Source of the DNA: Pseudomonas sp. GCEP-101
GTDB lineage: Bacteria; Pseudomonadota; Gammaproteobacteria; Pseudomonadales; Pseudomonadaceae
Assembly (NCBI RefSeq): GCF_025133575.1
Contig: NZ_CP104011.1
Span: 4,596,965 to 4,660,964 of the forward strand
Reading direction: 5' to 3'
DNA: 64,000 bases
Part shown: positions 20,790 to 31,227 of the stretch, one piece after another
Layout: each line of letters opens with the position of its first letter
Position numbering within the stretch: position 1 is the stretch's first letter
Made by a program: the position numbers and the translations under genes
The notes under the pieces: generated by a model
What the model saw: only the letters and a program-made list of their open reading frames with translations
The model's database searches: none
What the model was told of the DNA's origin: nothing

Positions 20790-22000
20790 GGCTGCACCTG
20801 CGACTGGCCGGGTTCCTCGTCGATGCGGGCGGGGTGGAGCATTTGCCGGTGCGCCGGCAACTGGCCGGCGATGGCCGGGAAGTGGCGCAGGAAGTGGAAG
20901 CTCAGGAACACCAGCGGGGCGCGCCACCAGTAGCCGCGGCGGGCGTACTGGCGGGTGACGCGGCGGCAGCTGTCGGCGGCCAGGCGCTCCAGGTGATCGT
21001 CCAGGGCGCTGGCGAAGGCTTCGTCCTCGATCATCAGGTTGCCTTCCAGGTTCAGCGACAGGCTCAGCGGGTCGAGGTTGCTGGAGCCCACCGTGGCCCA
21101 GTGGCGGTCCATCACCGCGACCTTGCCGTGCAGCGGGCGGTCGCGGTACTCGTAGATTTCCACGCCGTCGCGCAGCAGGGTGTCGTAGAGCAGCTTGCTG
21201 CACAGCCGCACCAGCGGCATGTCCGGCAGCCCCTGGAGGATCAGGCGCACCGTCACCCCGCGCTTGGCCGCATCGCGCAGGGCGCGCAGCAGGCGATAGC
21301 CGGGGAAGAAGTAGGCGTTGGCGATCAGCAGGCGCTCCCGGGCGCGGGCGATGGCGCGCAGGTAGTGCTGCTCGATCTCGGTGCGGCGGTGCAGGTTGTC
21401 GCGGATTGCCAGGCAAGTGCGGCATGGCCCGGCGGGCCCGCCGGGGTGCACGGCGTCGGCGGCGGGCATGTCGCTGCTCTCAAGGTGAGGAGCGGGGCGC
21501 AGCAGCTCCAGGCAGGCGCGGCGGATGTCCTGCACGCCGGGGCCTTCGATCCGCACGGCATAGTCCTGCTTGGCCATGGGCCCGTAGTCGGCCAGGTGGT
21601 CGGCGCAGAAGTTGATGCCGCCGACGAAGGCCACCGCGCCATCCACCACCACGTGCTTGCGGTGCAGGCGGCGGAACAGGTTGGTGCGCATGCCCAGGCG
21701 CCGCGGCTGCGGGTCGAACAGGTGCAGGCGCACGCCGGCATCGAGCAGGCCGCCGAGGAAGCTGGCGTCCAGGTCCGGCGTGCCGTAGCCATCGGCGATC
21801 ACGTCGACCCGCACGCCGCGGCGGGCGGCGTCGATTAGCACCTGGCGCAGGCCGCGGCCGACCTTGTCGTCGCGCAGGATGAAGGTTTCCAGGAGGACTT
21901 CCCGCCGCGCGCCCTCGATGGCCTGGTAGACGCTCGGGTAGAAGCCCTCGCCATTGATCAGCAGCTCGACCCGGTTGCCGTCGCGCCAGACCTCGTTCAT
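20786..22000 (-). CDS. clsB: Cardiolipin synthase B, phospholipase D superfamily
   Basis: Makes cardiolipin by phosphatidyl transfer at the inner membrane. The 404-residue protein carries two HKD motifs: His113-Lys115-Asp120 (HRKHVVVD) and His291-Lys293-Asp298 (HGKVAVMD), each followed by a G-G/S-x-N segment (GGINF, GSSNLDPLS). There is no N-terminal membrane anchor, which fits ClsB/YbhO rather than ClsA. A cysteine-bearing insertion lies between the two halves. It overlaps ybhP upstream and ybhN downstream by 4 bases each, giving a tight operon. Confidence 0.92.
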   Translation of the reverse strand: MNEVWRDGNRVELLINGEGFYPSVYQAIEGARREVLLETFILRDDKVGRGLRQVLIDAARRGVRVDVIADGYGTPDLDASFLGGLLDAGVRLHLFDPQPRRLGMRTNLFRRLHRKHVVVDGAVAFVGGINFCADHLADYGPMAKQDYAVRIEGPGVQDIRRACLELLRPAPHLESSDMPAADAVHPGGPAGPCRTCLAIRDNLHRRTEIEQHYLRAIARARERLLIANAYFFPGYRLLRALRDAAKRGVTVRLILQGLPDMPLVRLCSKLLYDTLLRDGVEIYEYRDRPLHGKVAVMDRHWATVGSSNLDPLSLSLNLEGNLMIEDEAFASALDDHLERLAADSCRRVTRQYARRGYWWRAPLVFLSFHFLRHFPAIAGQLPAHRQMLHPARIDEEPGQSQVQP

Positions 22001-22779
22001 AGCGATACCTCGGCAAGCAGGGGCAGGTGGTCGGAGAGGTGCGGCCAGGGTTTGCGGTTGAGCACTTCGCTCAGGGTCACCTTGAGGTGGCGCACGTAGA
22101 TGCGGTCCAGGCGCAGCAGCGGCCAACGCGCCGGAAAGCTGCGCGGTTCGCCGCCCTGTTCGGCGAATGCCGGGCGCAGGCCGCAGCCGGCGAGGGTGCC
22201 GCTGGCCCGGCAGCGCCAGTCGTTGAAGTCGCCGGCGACCACCACCGGGTCGTCGGCCGGCAGCTCGCCGATCAGCCCGCAGAGCAGTTGCAGCTGCCGT
22301 TGCCGCTGCGATTCGTGCAGGCCCAGGTGCACGCACACGGCGTGCAGGGCGCGCTCGCCGGGCAGGTCGATGTGCGCGTGGAGCAGGCCGCGCTCCTCGG
22401 TGCCGGCCTCGGAGACGTCGCGATTGTCCCAGCGGCGGATCGGCAGGCGCGAGAGCAGCGCGTTGCCGTGGTGGCCTTCGGGGTAGACGGCGTTGCGTCC
22501 GTAGGCGAAGGCCGGCCACATGCTGTCGGCGAGGTATTCGTAGTGCGGCGTGGCTGGCCAGTCCGGGTGGCGTTCGGCATGCAGTTGATGCTCGCCGTGG
22601 ACCTCCTGGAGGAACACCAGGTCCGCCGAGGTGGCGCGTACCGCGTCGCGCAATTCATGCAGGATGAAGCGCCGGTTGAAGGCGGAGAAGCCCTTGTGGG
22701 TGTTCACCGTGAGCACCCGCAACAGGGTGCCGGCCTGCGCCTGGGCGAGGCTGTGCGGAGCGCGCTCGGCCAGGCTCAT
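21997..22779 (-). CDS. ybhP: Endonuclease/exonuclease/phosphatase-family protein YbhP
   Basis: A 260-residue member of the DNase I-like metal-dependent fold. Signature pieces are NTHKG near residue 25, the metal-binding Glu in FLQEVHG, GDFNDWR, and the terminal catalytic SDHLP. No signal peptide is visible. Homologues sit beside clsB/ybhN in E. coli and Pseudomonas, so the substrate may be a phospholipid or a phosphodiester; this is not known. It overlaps the preceding DUF72 gene by 4 bases. Confidence 0.85.
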   Translation of the reverse strand: MSLAERAPHSLAQAQAGTLLRVLTVNTHKGFSAFNRRFILHELRDAVRATSADLVFLQEVHGEHQLHAERHPDWPATPHYEYLADSMWPAFAYGRNAVYPEGHHGNALLSRLPIRRWDNRDVSEAGTEERGLLHAHIDLPGERALHAVCVHLGLHESQRQRQLQLLCGLIGELPADDPVVVAGDFNDWRCRASGTLAGCGLRPAFAEQGGEPRSFPARWPLLRLDRIYVRHLKVTLSEVLNRKPWPHLSDHLPLLAEVSL

Positions 22780-23693
22780 GACCAGTCCCCCGCCGGTGCG
22801 CCGGGTGCTTGCCGGTCCACCAGTTCCAGGCCCAGCAGCGCCATGAGCTTGCTGGCGTCGTAGGGCGCGCGCACCTTGATGTCGTTGTCGAAGTAGCCGT
22901 ACACCTCGCGCTGCCGCCGATCGCCCCGGGTCGAGGGGTCGAACAGTTCGGCGTCGGCCGGTTGCAGCCCGCGCCGCCAGCGGCCGATGCGCTCGTTCCA
23001 GCGTTCCAGGGCGGCGTCGCCGTAGCCGCTGGCATACAGCTGCTTGTCGCCATGCAGGCGCAAATAGACGAAGTCCGGGGCGGTCAGGTCTTCGCCGTAG
23101 GGCCACTTGCGCGGTGCATCGGCGAACACCAGGGCGACGCCGTGGCGGCGCAGTTGGCGGGCGAACTCCGGGCAGGCGAAGCTGGCGTGGCGCACCTCCA
23201 TGGCATGGCGCAGCGCACGTTTCTTCAGGGAGGTGGGCCACTGGTCTGGACGCCGGGTGGCCGATGCCTTGGCCAGCTTGAGCGCCGCGTCGCTGCTGGC
23301 CGGCAGCAGCGCGAGGAAGGCTTCGACCACGTCTTCGTCGTATGGCAGGCTCGGCGGCAGTTGCCAGAGCATCGGCCCGAGCTTGTCGCCCAGCTCCAGC
23401 GGGCCGGAGGCGAAGAAGTTGGCCAGGCCTTCCTCGGCGTCGCGCAGGCGCTTGATGTGGGTGATGTAGCGCGGACCCTTGACGCTGAAGACGAAGCCGT
23501 CGGGCGTGTCCTGTGCCCACTGGCGGTAGCGCTCGGGCTTCTGCAGCGCGTAGAACGAGCCGTTCAGTTCGATGCTGTTGAAGGCGCGCGAGGCGTAGCG
23601 CAGCTCGTCCTTCTGGCGCAGCCCCTTGGGGTAGAAGTCGCCGCGCCAGGGCGTGTAGCGCCAGCCGGAAATCCCGATGTGCAGGGCCTTCAT
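22776..23693 (-). CDS. DUF72 (YecE-like) TIM-barrel protein
   Basis: A 305-residue protein of unknown function with the DUF72 hallmarks: an N-terminal GISGWRY, NSIELNGSFY near residue 38, FSVKGPRYITH, MLWQLPPS and VYGYFDND near the C-terminus. It is likely cytoplasmic. It is first in the leftward DUF72-ybhP-clsB-ybhN run and overlaps ybhP. It has no obvious link to lipid metabolism apart from its position. Confidence 0.88.
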   Translation of the reverse strand: MKALHIGISGWRYTPWRGDFYPKGLRQKDELRYASRAFNSIELNGSFYALQKPERYRQWAQDTPDGFVFSVKGPRYITHIKRLRDAEEGLANFFASGPLELGDKLGPMLWQLPPSLPYDEDVVEAFLALLPASSDAALKLAKASATRRPDQWPTSLKKRALRHAMEVRHASFACPEFARQLRRHGVALVFADAPRKWPYGEDLTAPDFVYLRLHGDKQLYASGYGDAALERWNERIGRWRRGLQPADAELFDPSTRGDRRQREVYGYFDNDIKVRAPYDASKLMALLGLELVDRQAPGAPAGDWS

Positions 23694-23858
23694 CGGCTCA
23701 GTTCTCCCGGTCGGAGGCTGTGGCGAGGGGCGGCTGGCTGCATCGGCATCTCCTTGGGCGATGGAATATCCCGGGCGCCGCCGTACCGGCCGGACGCCCG
23801 TCTGTGAAAGTTCCGACCCGACGGAGCGGGCCGGCGTTCAGAGGGATTGCCCCAGTGG

Positions 23859-25985
<2,127 letters not shown>

Positions 25986-26001
25986 TTACCGGCTCCTGGG
26001 G

Positions 26002-26457
26002 TCAGACGGGCTGCTGTTTCTTCGCGCGTGGGCTGCGGGGACCCGGCTCGCCGGGCGTCGCGGCCTCGGCCGCGCTGGCCTTGGGTTTGCGTTTGGCGGT
26101 GGGGGTGACGGTCGGTGCGCTCTTCACCGGCTTGGCCTTGGCCGGCGAGCGGCGCGCGGCGGGCTCGGGCGTGGGCGCCACGGTTTCACCCTGATCGTCC
26201 CCCGGTACTTCCGGGTGCGCCTTGGGCAGGCGCCCCTTGCGCCGCGGCGGCTCCTGCAGCAGGGCCGGCTTCTCCGGCTCCTGCTCGCTTTCGAAGCGCT
26301 GCTTCACCGATTCTTCGGGCTCGGCGTGGTTGACCGTTTCGGCTTCGGCCAGGCTGTGGGCCATGCGCCAGTGGCGCTCCTGCTGACCGTCCGGGCGTCC
26401 TTCGGACTCCCAGATCTGGTAGGCCAGTTCGCGGACTCTTGCCTCGTTGACCTTCAT
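26002..26457 (-). CDS. DUF2934 protein with basic, proline-rich tail
   Basis: A 151-residue protein of unknown function. The N-terminal ~40 residues (RVRELAYQIWESEGRPDGQQERHW) form the short DUF2934 helix pair. The rest is low complexity, rich in Pro, Ala, Lys and Arg, with AKPVK and KRKPK-like runs near the C-terminus that could bind nucleic acid or polyanions. The ATG overlaps the treY stop by 4 bases. A shorter DUF2934 protein is encoded upstream of glgA at 34928. Both flank the trehalose operon, which hints at a linked role, but none is known to me. Confidence 0.85.
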   Translation of the reverse strand: MKVNEARVRELAYQIWESEGRPDGQQERHWRMAHSLAEAETVNHAEPEESVKQRFESEQEPEKPALLQEPPRRKGRLPKAHPEVPGDDQGETVAPTPEPAARRSPAKAKPVKSAPTVTPTAKRKPKASAAEAATPGEPGPRSPRAKKQQPV

Positions 26458-29180
26458 TGTTCACCTCCGGATATGAGCAGGTTGACGGGGACCGCGCCGA
26501 GCAGGTCGGCCAGGCGGGGTTCCCCGTTGTGCGGTTCGAGCGGGCCGGCCAATCCGTTCCAGCGGATGGCGGCCAGCGACGAGGGCAGGTGCAGGCGCGT
26601 GTCCGCCCAGCGTTCGGGCGCGACCTGCGGCAGTGGCGAATCGCCGAGAAGGGCGGCGGCGCAACGGGGCACCACCACCAGCAGATGCTGGCCGGCGTGG
26701 CGGCGGACGAAGGCGACCACCTGCGCGGCGTGCTCGCCGCGTACCTCCAGCGGCAGGTAGTCGCCCGCCGTGAACAGGGTCGGCCAGCGTTTGCGCAGGC
26801 CCAGCGCGGCGGCCAGTACGGCCTGCTTGATGTGGCCGCTGCGCCAGTCGCGCAGCAGCGCCGGCCAGTCCGGCGGGCCGTCCAGCGCGGCCTCGCGGGC
26901 GGCGAAGTCGGGGATGCGGCGGTTGTCCGGGTCCACCAGGCTGAAGTCCCACAGCTCGCAGCCCTGGTAGAGATCCGGCACACCGGGCGTGGTGTTGCGC
27001 AGCACGCACTGGGCCAGGCCGTTGAGCGCGCCGGCGGGCATCAGGCTCCGGGCCGCCGTGGCGATGGCCTGGCGCAGCGGCGCGCCGGCGTCCTCCAGCA
27101 GCACGCTGGCGAGGAACTGCGCGCAGACCTGCTCGTAGGCTTCATTGGGCGCGCTCCAGTCGCTGTCCAGCTTGGCCTCGCGGATCGCCTTGCGCTGCCA
27201 TTGCTCGATGCGCTGGTGGTACGCGCGCAGGCCTTCGCGGTCATCGGCGGCCAGTTCCAGCGGCCAGCTGCCGAGCAGGCACTGGTAGAGAATCAGCTCG
27301 TCGCCGCCGCTGGGTGCGGGGCCGCGCTCGATGTGCTGGCGCAGTGGCGCGGCGAGCTTCCACCAGCTCCACACCTGGTCGGCGAACCATACGGCGCGCT
27401 CGCTGAGCACCGCCAGGCGCGCGCGGCAGTCTTCGCCGCGCTTGTGGTCGTGGGTGGCGGTGGCGAGCATCGCCCGGGGGAAATCGCGCAGACGCTGCAG
27501 GCAGGCTTGGTGGAAGGATTCGACGTCGCCGCCGAGGATCTCCGGGTCGAAGCCGACATCGTTGCGCCCCAGCGCGGGCGCCGCGCGGTAGCAGGCAGTG
27601 TCTTCCAGGGACTTGGCGGCAATCGGCGGGGTGAGCTGCTGGAAGCGCTGCAGCGCCAGCTTGCGCAACTGCCGCATCGGCCCCGGCGGCTCGCGGCGCA
27701 GGGCTTCTCCGCCCAGCATGCGGTCGAGCCAGTCGAGGGTGCGCAGGTCGCTCGGCTCCAGGTGTTGCCGGGCTTCTTCCAGCGCCTGGCTGAAGAAGCG
27801 TTGGTCCTGCTCGGAGCGCCCCAGCGCATCGGCGTAGGTGCGGTAGACCGGGAACGCGGCGAGCAGCTGGAACAGCGCGCGGCGGATCGAGCCCAGCGGG
27901 ATGTCGCGGCTGGCCAGGGTGAAGCGGGCGATGTGCCACAGCTGTTGCGCCAGGCCCTCGACGTCGCCGGCGAACAGCGACGCCAGCACATGCTTGCGGG
28001 CCTGGCGGACTTCCTCGGCGAAGCCGTCGTGGCGGCCGCTGACCTCCAGCCAGAGGTGGCGCAGCTGCGGTTCGCCCCGGGCATCGTGCTGCAGCAGCGA
28101 CACCTGGTTCATGAAGTCGTAGCCGGTGGTGCCCTCGACCTTCCAGTCCGCCGGCAGCGTCTCGCCGGGGCCGAGGATCTTCTCCACGTAGACCGGCGCG
28201 CCGCCGGTGGCCCGCCACAGCCGCCGGCAATAGCCGCGCGGGTCGGCGAGGCCGTCGACATGGTCGATGCGCAGGCCGTCGATCAGGCCCTCGTCCATCA
28301 GCTGCAGCAGGTAGGCGTGGCTGGCGTGGAAGACGTCCGGGTGTTCGGCGCGCAGGCCCACCAGTTCGTTGATGTCGAAGAAGCGCCGCCAGTTGATGTC
28401 GTCCGCCGCCACCCGCCAGTTGGCCAGGCGGTAGTGCTGCTGTTCGATCAGCCGGTGCAGGCTGTGCCAGTCCTCGCGGTAGGAGGCGAGCAGGGTGGCG
28501 AGCCGGCCGCTGTCGGCGAGCGGTGCGGCGGCCTCCTGGCACAGTGCCTGCGCCTGCTGACGGCCCTGCGGATGGTGGTGCAGCTCGACGAAGCGCGGCG
28601 CCAGGGCCAGCAGCTCGGGGCTGTCGGTGTGGCAGAGGATCATCCCGTAGCTGGACGGGCAGACCGGGAAACGCTGCTCGCCGTAGCGCAGCACGAAGCG
28701 CGCGCTTTGGCTGTCGTAATCCAGCTGGATGCGCCCGGCGGTCACCTCGTCGATGTAGTCCTCGCCCAGGCAGGGCAGCAGCACCTGCTGGTCGAGCAGC
28801 GGGTCGTCGCTGTGCCAGCGGATGTCGAAGAAGTGCGCGTAGGGGCTGTCCAGGCCCCATTCGAGCACGTCCTGCCACCAGGGGTTGGCGTCGCCGATGC
28901 GCATGTGGTTGGCCACGGTGTCGACGATCAGGCCCATGCCGTTGCGCCGCAGCCCCGCCACCAGCCGGCGCAGCGCCGGCTCGCCGCCCAGCTCGTCGCT
29001 GATGCGGGTCGGGTCGACGGCGTCGTAGCCGTGGGGCGAGCCGGGCTGGGCGGCCAGCAGGGGCGAGGCGTAGAGGTGGCTGACCCCCAGGCGGGCGAAG
29101 TAGTCCAGCCAGGGCAGCGCATCGTCCAGGGTGAAGTCGCGATGGAACTGCAGGCGCAGGGTGGCGCGGATCTCAGTCAT
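26454..29180 (-). CDS. treY: Maltooligosyltrehalose synthase TreY
   Basis: Converts the reducing-end alpha-1,4 bond of maltodextrin to an alpha,alpha-1,1 bond, giving maltooligosyltrehalose. It has 908 residues, full length for GH13_26. The N-terminal barrel begins TLRLQFHRDFTLDDA. Catalytic residues are in GLRIDHVDGL (Asp), YVEKILGPGE (Glu) and TATHDHKRGED. The ATG at 29180 lies 8 bases inside the malQ end and removes an unlikely 78-residue extension. TreY and TreZ together release trehalose, an osmoprotectant. Confidence 0.95.
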   Translation of the reverse strand: MTEIRATLRLQFHRDFTLDDALPWLDYFARLGVSHLYASPLLAAQPGSPHGYDAVDPTRISDELGGEPALRRLVAGLRRNGMGLIVDTVANHMRIGDANPWWQDVLEWGLDSPYAHFFDIRWHSDDPLLDQQVLLPCLGEDYIDEVTAGRIQLDYDSQSARFVLRYGEQRFPVCPSSYGMILCHTDSPELLALAPRFVELHHHPQGRQQAQALCQEAAAPLADSGRLATLLASYREDWHSLHRLIEQQHYRLANWRVAADDINWRRFFDINELVGLRAEHPDVFHASHAYLLQLMDEGLIDGLRIDHVDGLADPRGYCRRLWRATGGAPVYVEKILGPGETLPADWKVEGTTGYDFMNQVSLLQHDARGEPQLRHLWLEVSGRHDGFAEEVRQARKHVLASLFAGDVEGLAQQLWHIARFTLASRDIPLGSIRRALFQLLAAFPVYRTYADALGRSEQDQRFFSQALEEARQHLEPSDLRTLDWLDRMLGGEALRREPPGPMRQLRKLALQRFQQLTPPIAAKSLEDTACYRAAPALGRNDVGFDPEILGGDVESFHQACLQRLRDFPRAMLATATHDHKRGEDCRARLAVLSERAVWFADQVWSWWKLAAPLRQHIERGPAPSGGDELILYQCLLGSWPLELAADDREGLRAYHQRIEQWQRKAIREAKLDSDWSAPNEAYEQVCAQFLASVLLEDAGAPLRQAIATAARSLMPAGALNGLAQCVLRNTTPGVPDLYQGCELWDFSLVDPDNRRIPDFAAREAALDGPPDWPALLRDWRSGHIKQAVLAAALGLRKRWPTLFTAGDYLPLEVRGEHAAQVVAFVRRHAGQHLLVVVPRCAAALLGDSPLPQVAPERWADTRLHLPSSLAAIRWNGLAGPLEPHNGEPRLADLLGAVPVNLLISGGEQ

Positions 29181-31227
29181 GCGCGCGGGCTCCGTCGTCG
29201 GCGTGCTGGCGAGCGCGGCGCAGGCGTTCCAGGCGTGCGCGCACCCGCGGGTCGTCGAGCATCTCGCCGGCGTTGCGCTCGAAGCGCCGACGCCAGTTCG
29301 GGTGGGTATCGCCGGGACCCGGCAGGTTGGGTTGTTCGATGCAGGCCAAGGCGTCCTCCAGTGGCAGCAACACCAGCGGCGCGGGAGTCGCGCCGAGGAA
29401 TTCGATGGCGCCATCGAGCACCGGGTCGGCGCTGATGCCGCTGTCGCCCAGCGCCCGGCGCAGGGCTTGGCTTTCGTGCTGGCGGGCGTCGCGCTCGTCG
29501 GCCGCGACCTCGCGGGTGCGCTGGCCGAGCTGCTCGCGCCAGTCGATGTCGCGGCCCTGCTGCCAGCCTTCCAGCGTCGGCAGGTCGTGGGTGGTGCTGG
29601 TGGCCAGGGCGCCGTCGGGCCAGCGCGCGGGGGCGATGAAGTGCCCGTGCTCCTGCTCGAACAGCAGCACGCGCATGCCCAGGATGCCGCGCTCTGCCAG
29701 CGCCTCGCGCAGCCCCGGCGGCACGGTGCCGAGGTCCTCGCCGATGATCACCGCCTGGGCGCGCTCGGCCTCCAGGCAGATCAGCCGCAGCAGGTCGTCG
29801 AACGGGTAGTCCAGGTAGGCGCCCTCCTGCGGTTCGGCGCCGCTGGGGATCACCCAGAGGCGGCGCAGCCCGAGGACATGGTCGATGCGCAGGCCGCCGA
29901 CGTAGCGCAGGTTGGCCCGCAGCATCTCGATGAAGGCGCGGAAGCCGTTGCGCCGCAGGCCGTCCGGGGAGAAGGCGCAGATGCCCCAGTTCTGCCCGGC
30001 GCGGTTGAGGATGTCCGGCGGGCAGCCGACGCTGACGCCGGTGAGCAGTTCGTCCTGGCGCATCCACGCCTGGCTGCCGGAAGGTTCGGCGCCCACCGCC
30101 AGGTCGGCGATCAGGCCGATGCCCATGCCGGCCGCCTTCGCCTGCTGCTGCACCTGTTGCAGGCCGCGGGCGACCAGCCACTGGCCGAACGCCTGCTGGC
30201 TGATGGCCTGTTCCTCGTCGATCATGAAGTGGCCCAGTTCCGCGCTGCCGGCGTTGCGGTATGCCTCGGGCCAGAAGCGCCAGTCCAGGCCGTCGCCGGC
30301 TTCGGCGCGGCGCAGTTGCAGGACCTGGAAGCAGCAGTGCTGCAACAGCTCGGCGCCGCCCAGATGGCGGAAGGCGAGGAAGTCCTCGTGCAGCGCGCCG
30401 CTGTCGTGCTGGAACTGCTGGTAGAGCTGCTGCAGCAGGCGGTCACGCAACTGGGCGACGCGCAGCCAGTCCACCAGCGGCAGCGCCTGTACGCGCGCCC
30501 ACTCCTCCTCAAGACCGGCCGCGGCCAGTGCCTGGCGCACCGGTTCGTCGCCCAGCACCAGGCCGGGGGCGGCGTAGAGTTCGTTGAACAGCAGCCGGCT
30601 GGAGGGCGAATACGGGCTGTAGATGTCCCGCGAGGCGGGGAACATCGCGTGCAGCGGGCTGATCGCGATGGCGTCCGCGCCCTGCGCCGCGGCGGCGTGG
30701 ACCAGGTCGGCGAGGGCGGCGAGATCGCCGGCGCCGCCGTCCTGCTCGCGGCGCAGTGCATACAGCTGCGCGGCCAGGCCCCAGACGTGCCGGCGGCCGC
30801 CGCAATACTGCTGCACCGAGGGGCAGCGCGGCGGCGCCACGGCGAGGATGATCTCCCGGTCGCCCAGGTGCAGCGGGTAATAGCCGCTTTGCTGGATGGC
30901 CGGAATCTGCCCGTGCTGGTCGACGTGGCCCTCGCTGTGGCCGCTGTCGTCCTCGTTGAACAGTCGGTAGCGGGTGCCCGGGCCGACCGGTACGGCAATC
31001 GGCTGGCCACGGTCGGCGGTGATCAGTGGCGGCGGTTCGGCGCGGCGCCGCTCCAGCGCGTCCAGGCTCTGGCGGATCTGCTCCGGGGTCTGCGCGGGGA
31101 AGCCCAGCGCTTCCAGGACGTTGCGCTGCACCTCGGCGCTCAGGCGCTGCGGGCGGTTGTCGGCATCGATCCAGTCGATGGCCAGGCCCGCTTCGCTGGC
31201 CAGGCGTTCCAGTTGCGCGTCATTCAT
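29173..31227 (-). CDS. malQ: 4-alpha-glucanotransferase MalQ (amylomaltase)
   Basis: Disproportionates maltodextrins, recycling short chains into substrates for TreY. At 684 residues it is near the E. coli MalQ length. GH77 signatures include YSPSSR (near residue 210), the nucleophile in RIDHVLGL, the acid/base in IGEDLGTVP and the STTHDLPT segment. The start at 31227 is one base from the treZ stop, so reading frames touch. It lies between treZ and treY, as in other Pseudomonas. An alternative view as a GH13 enzyme is excluded by the EDLGTVP motif. Confidence 0.94.
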   Translation of the reverse strand: MNDAQLERLASEAGLAIDWIDADNRPQRLSAEVQRNVLEALGFPAQTPEQIRQSLDALERRRAEPPPLITADRGQPIAVPVGPGTRYRLFNEDDSGHSEGHVDQHGQIPAIQQSGYYPLHLGDREIILAVAPPRCPSVQQYCGGRRHVWGLAAQLYALRREQDGGAGDLAALADLVHAAAAQGADAIAISPLHAMFPASRDIYSPYSPSSRLLFNELYAAPGLVLGDEPVRQALAAAGLEEEWARVQALPLVDWLRVAQLRDRLLQQLYQQFQHDSGALHEDFLAFRHLGGAELLQHCCFQVLQLRRAEAGDGLDWRFWPEAYRNAGSAELGHFMIDEEQAISQQAFGQWLVARGLQQVQQQAKAAGMGIGLIADLAVGAEPSGSQAWMRQDELLTGVSVGCPPDILNRAGQNWGICAFSPDGLRRNGFRAFIEMLRANLRYVGGLRIDHVLGLRRLWVIPSGAEPQEGAYLDYPFDDLLRLICLEAERAQAVIIGEDLGTVPPGLREALAERGILGMRVLLFEQEHGHFIAPARWPDGALATSTTHDLPTLEGWQQGRDIDWREQLGQRTREVAADERDARQHESQALRRALGDSGISADPVLDGAIEFLGATPAPLVLLPLEDALACIEQPNLPGPGDTHPNWRRRFERNAGEMLDDPRVRARLERLRRARQHADDGARAHD

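Noticed and set aside
26457..29435. 992-codon open frame on the plus strand opposite treY
   Set aside because: It mirrors treY codon structure and has no recognisable domain; treY has all catalytic motifs.
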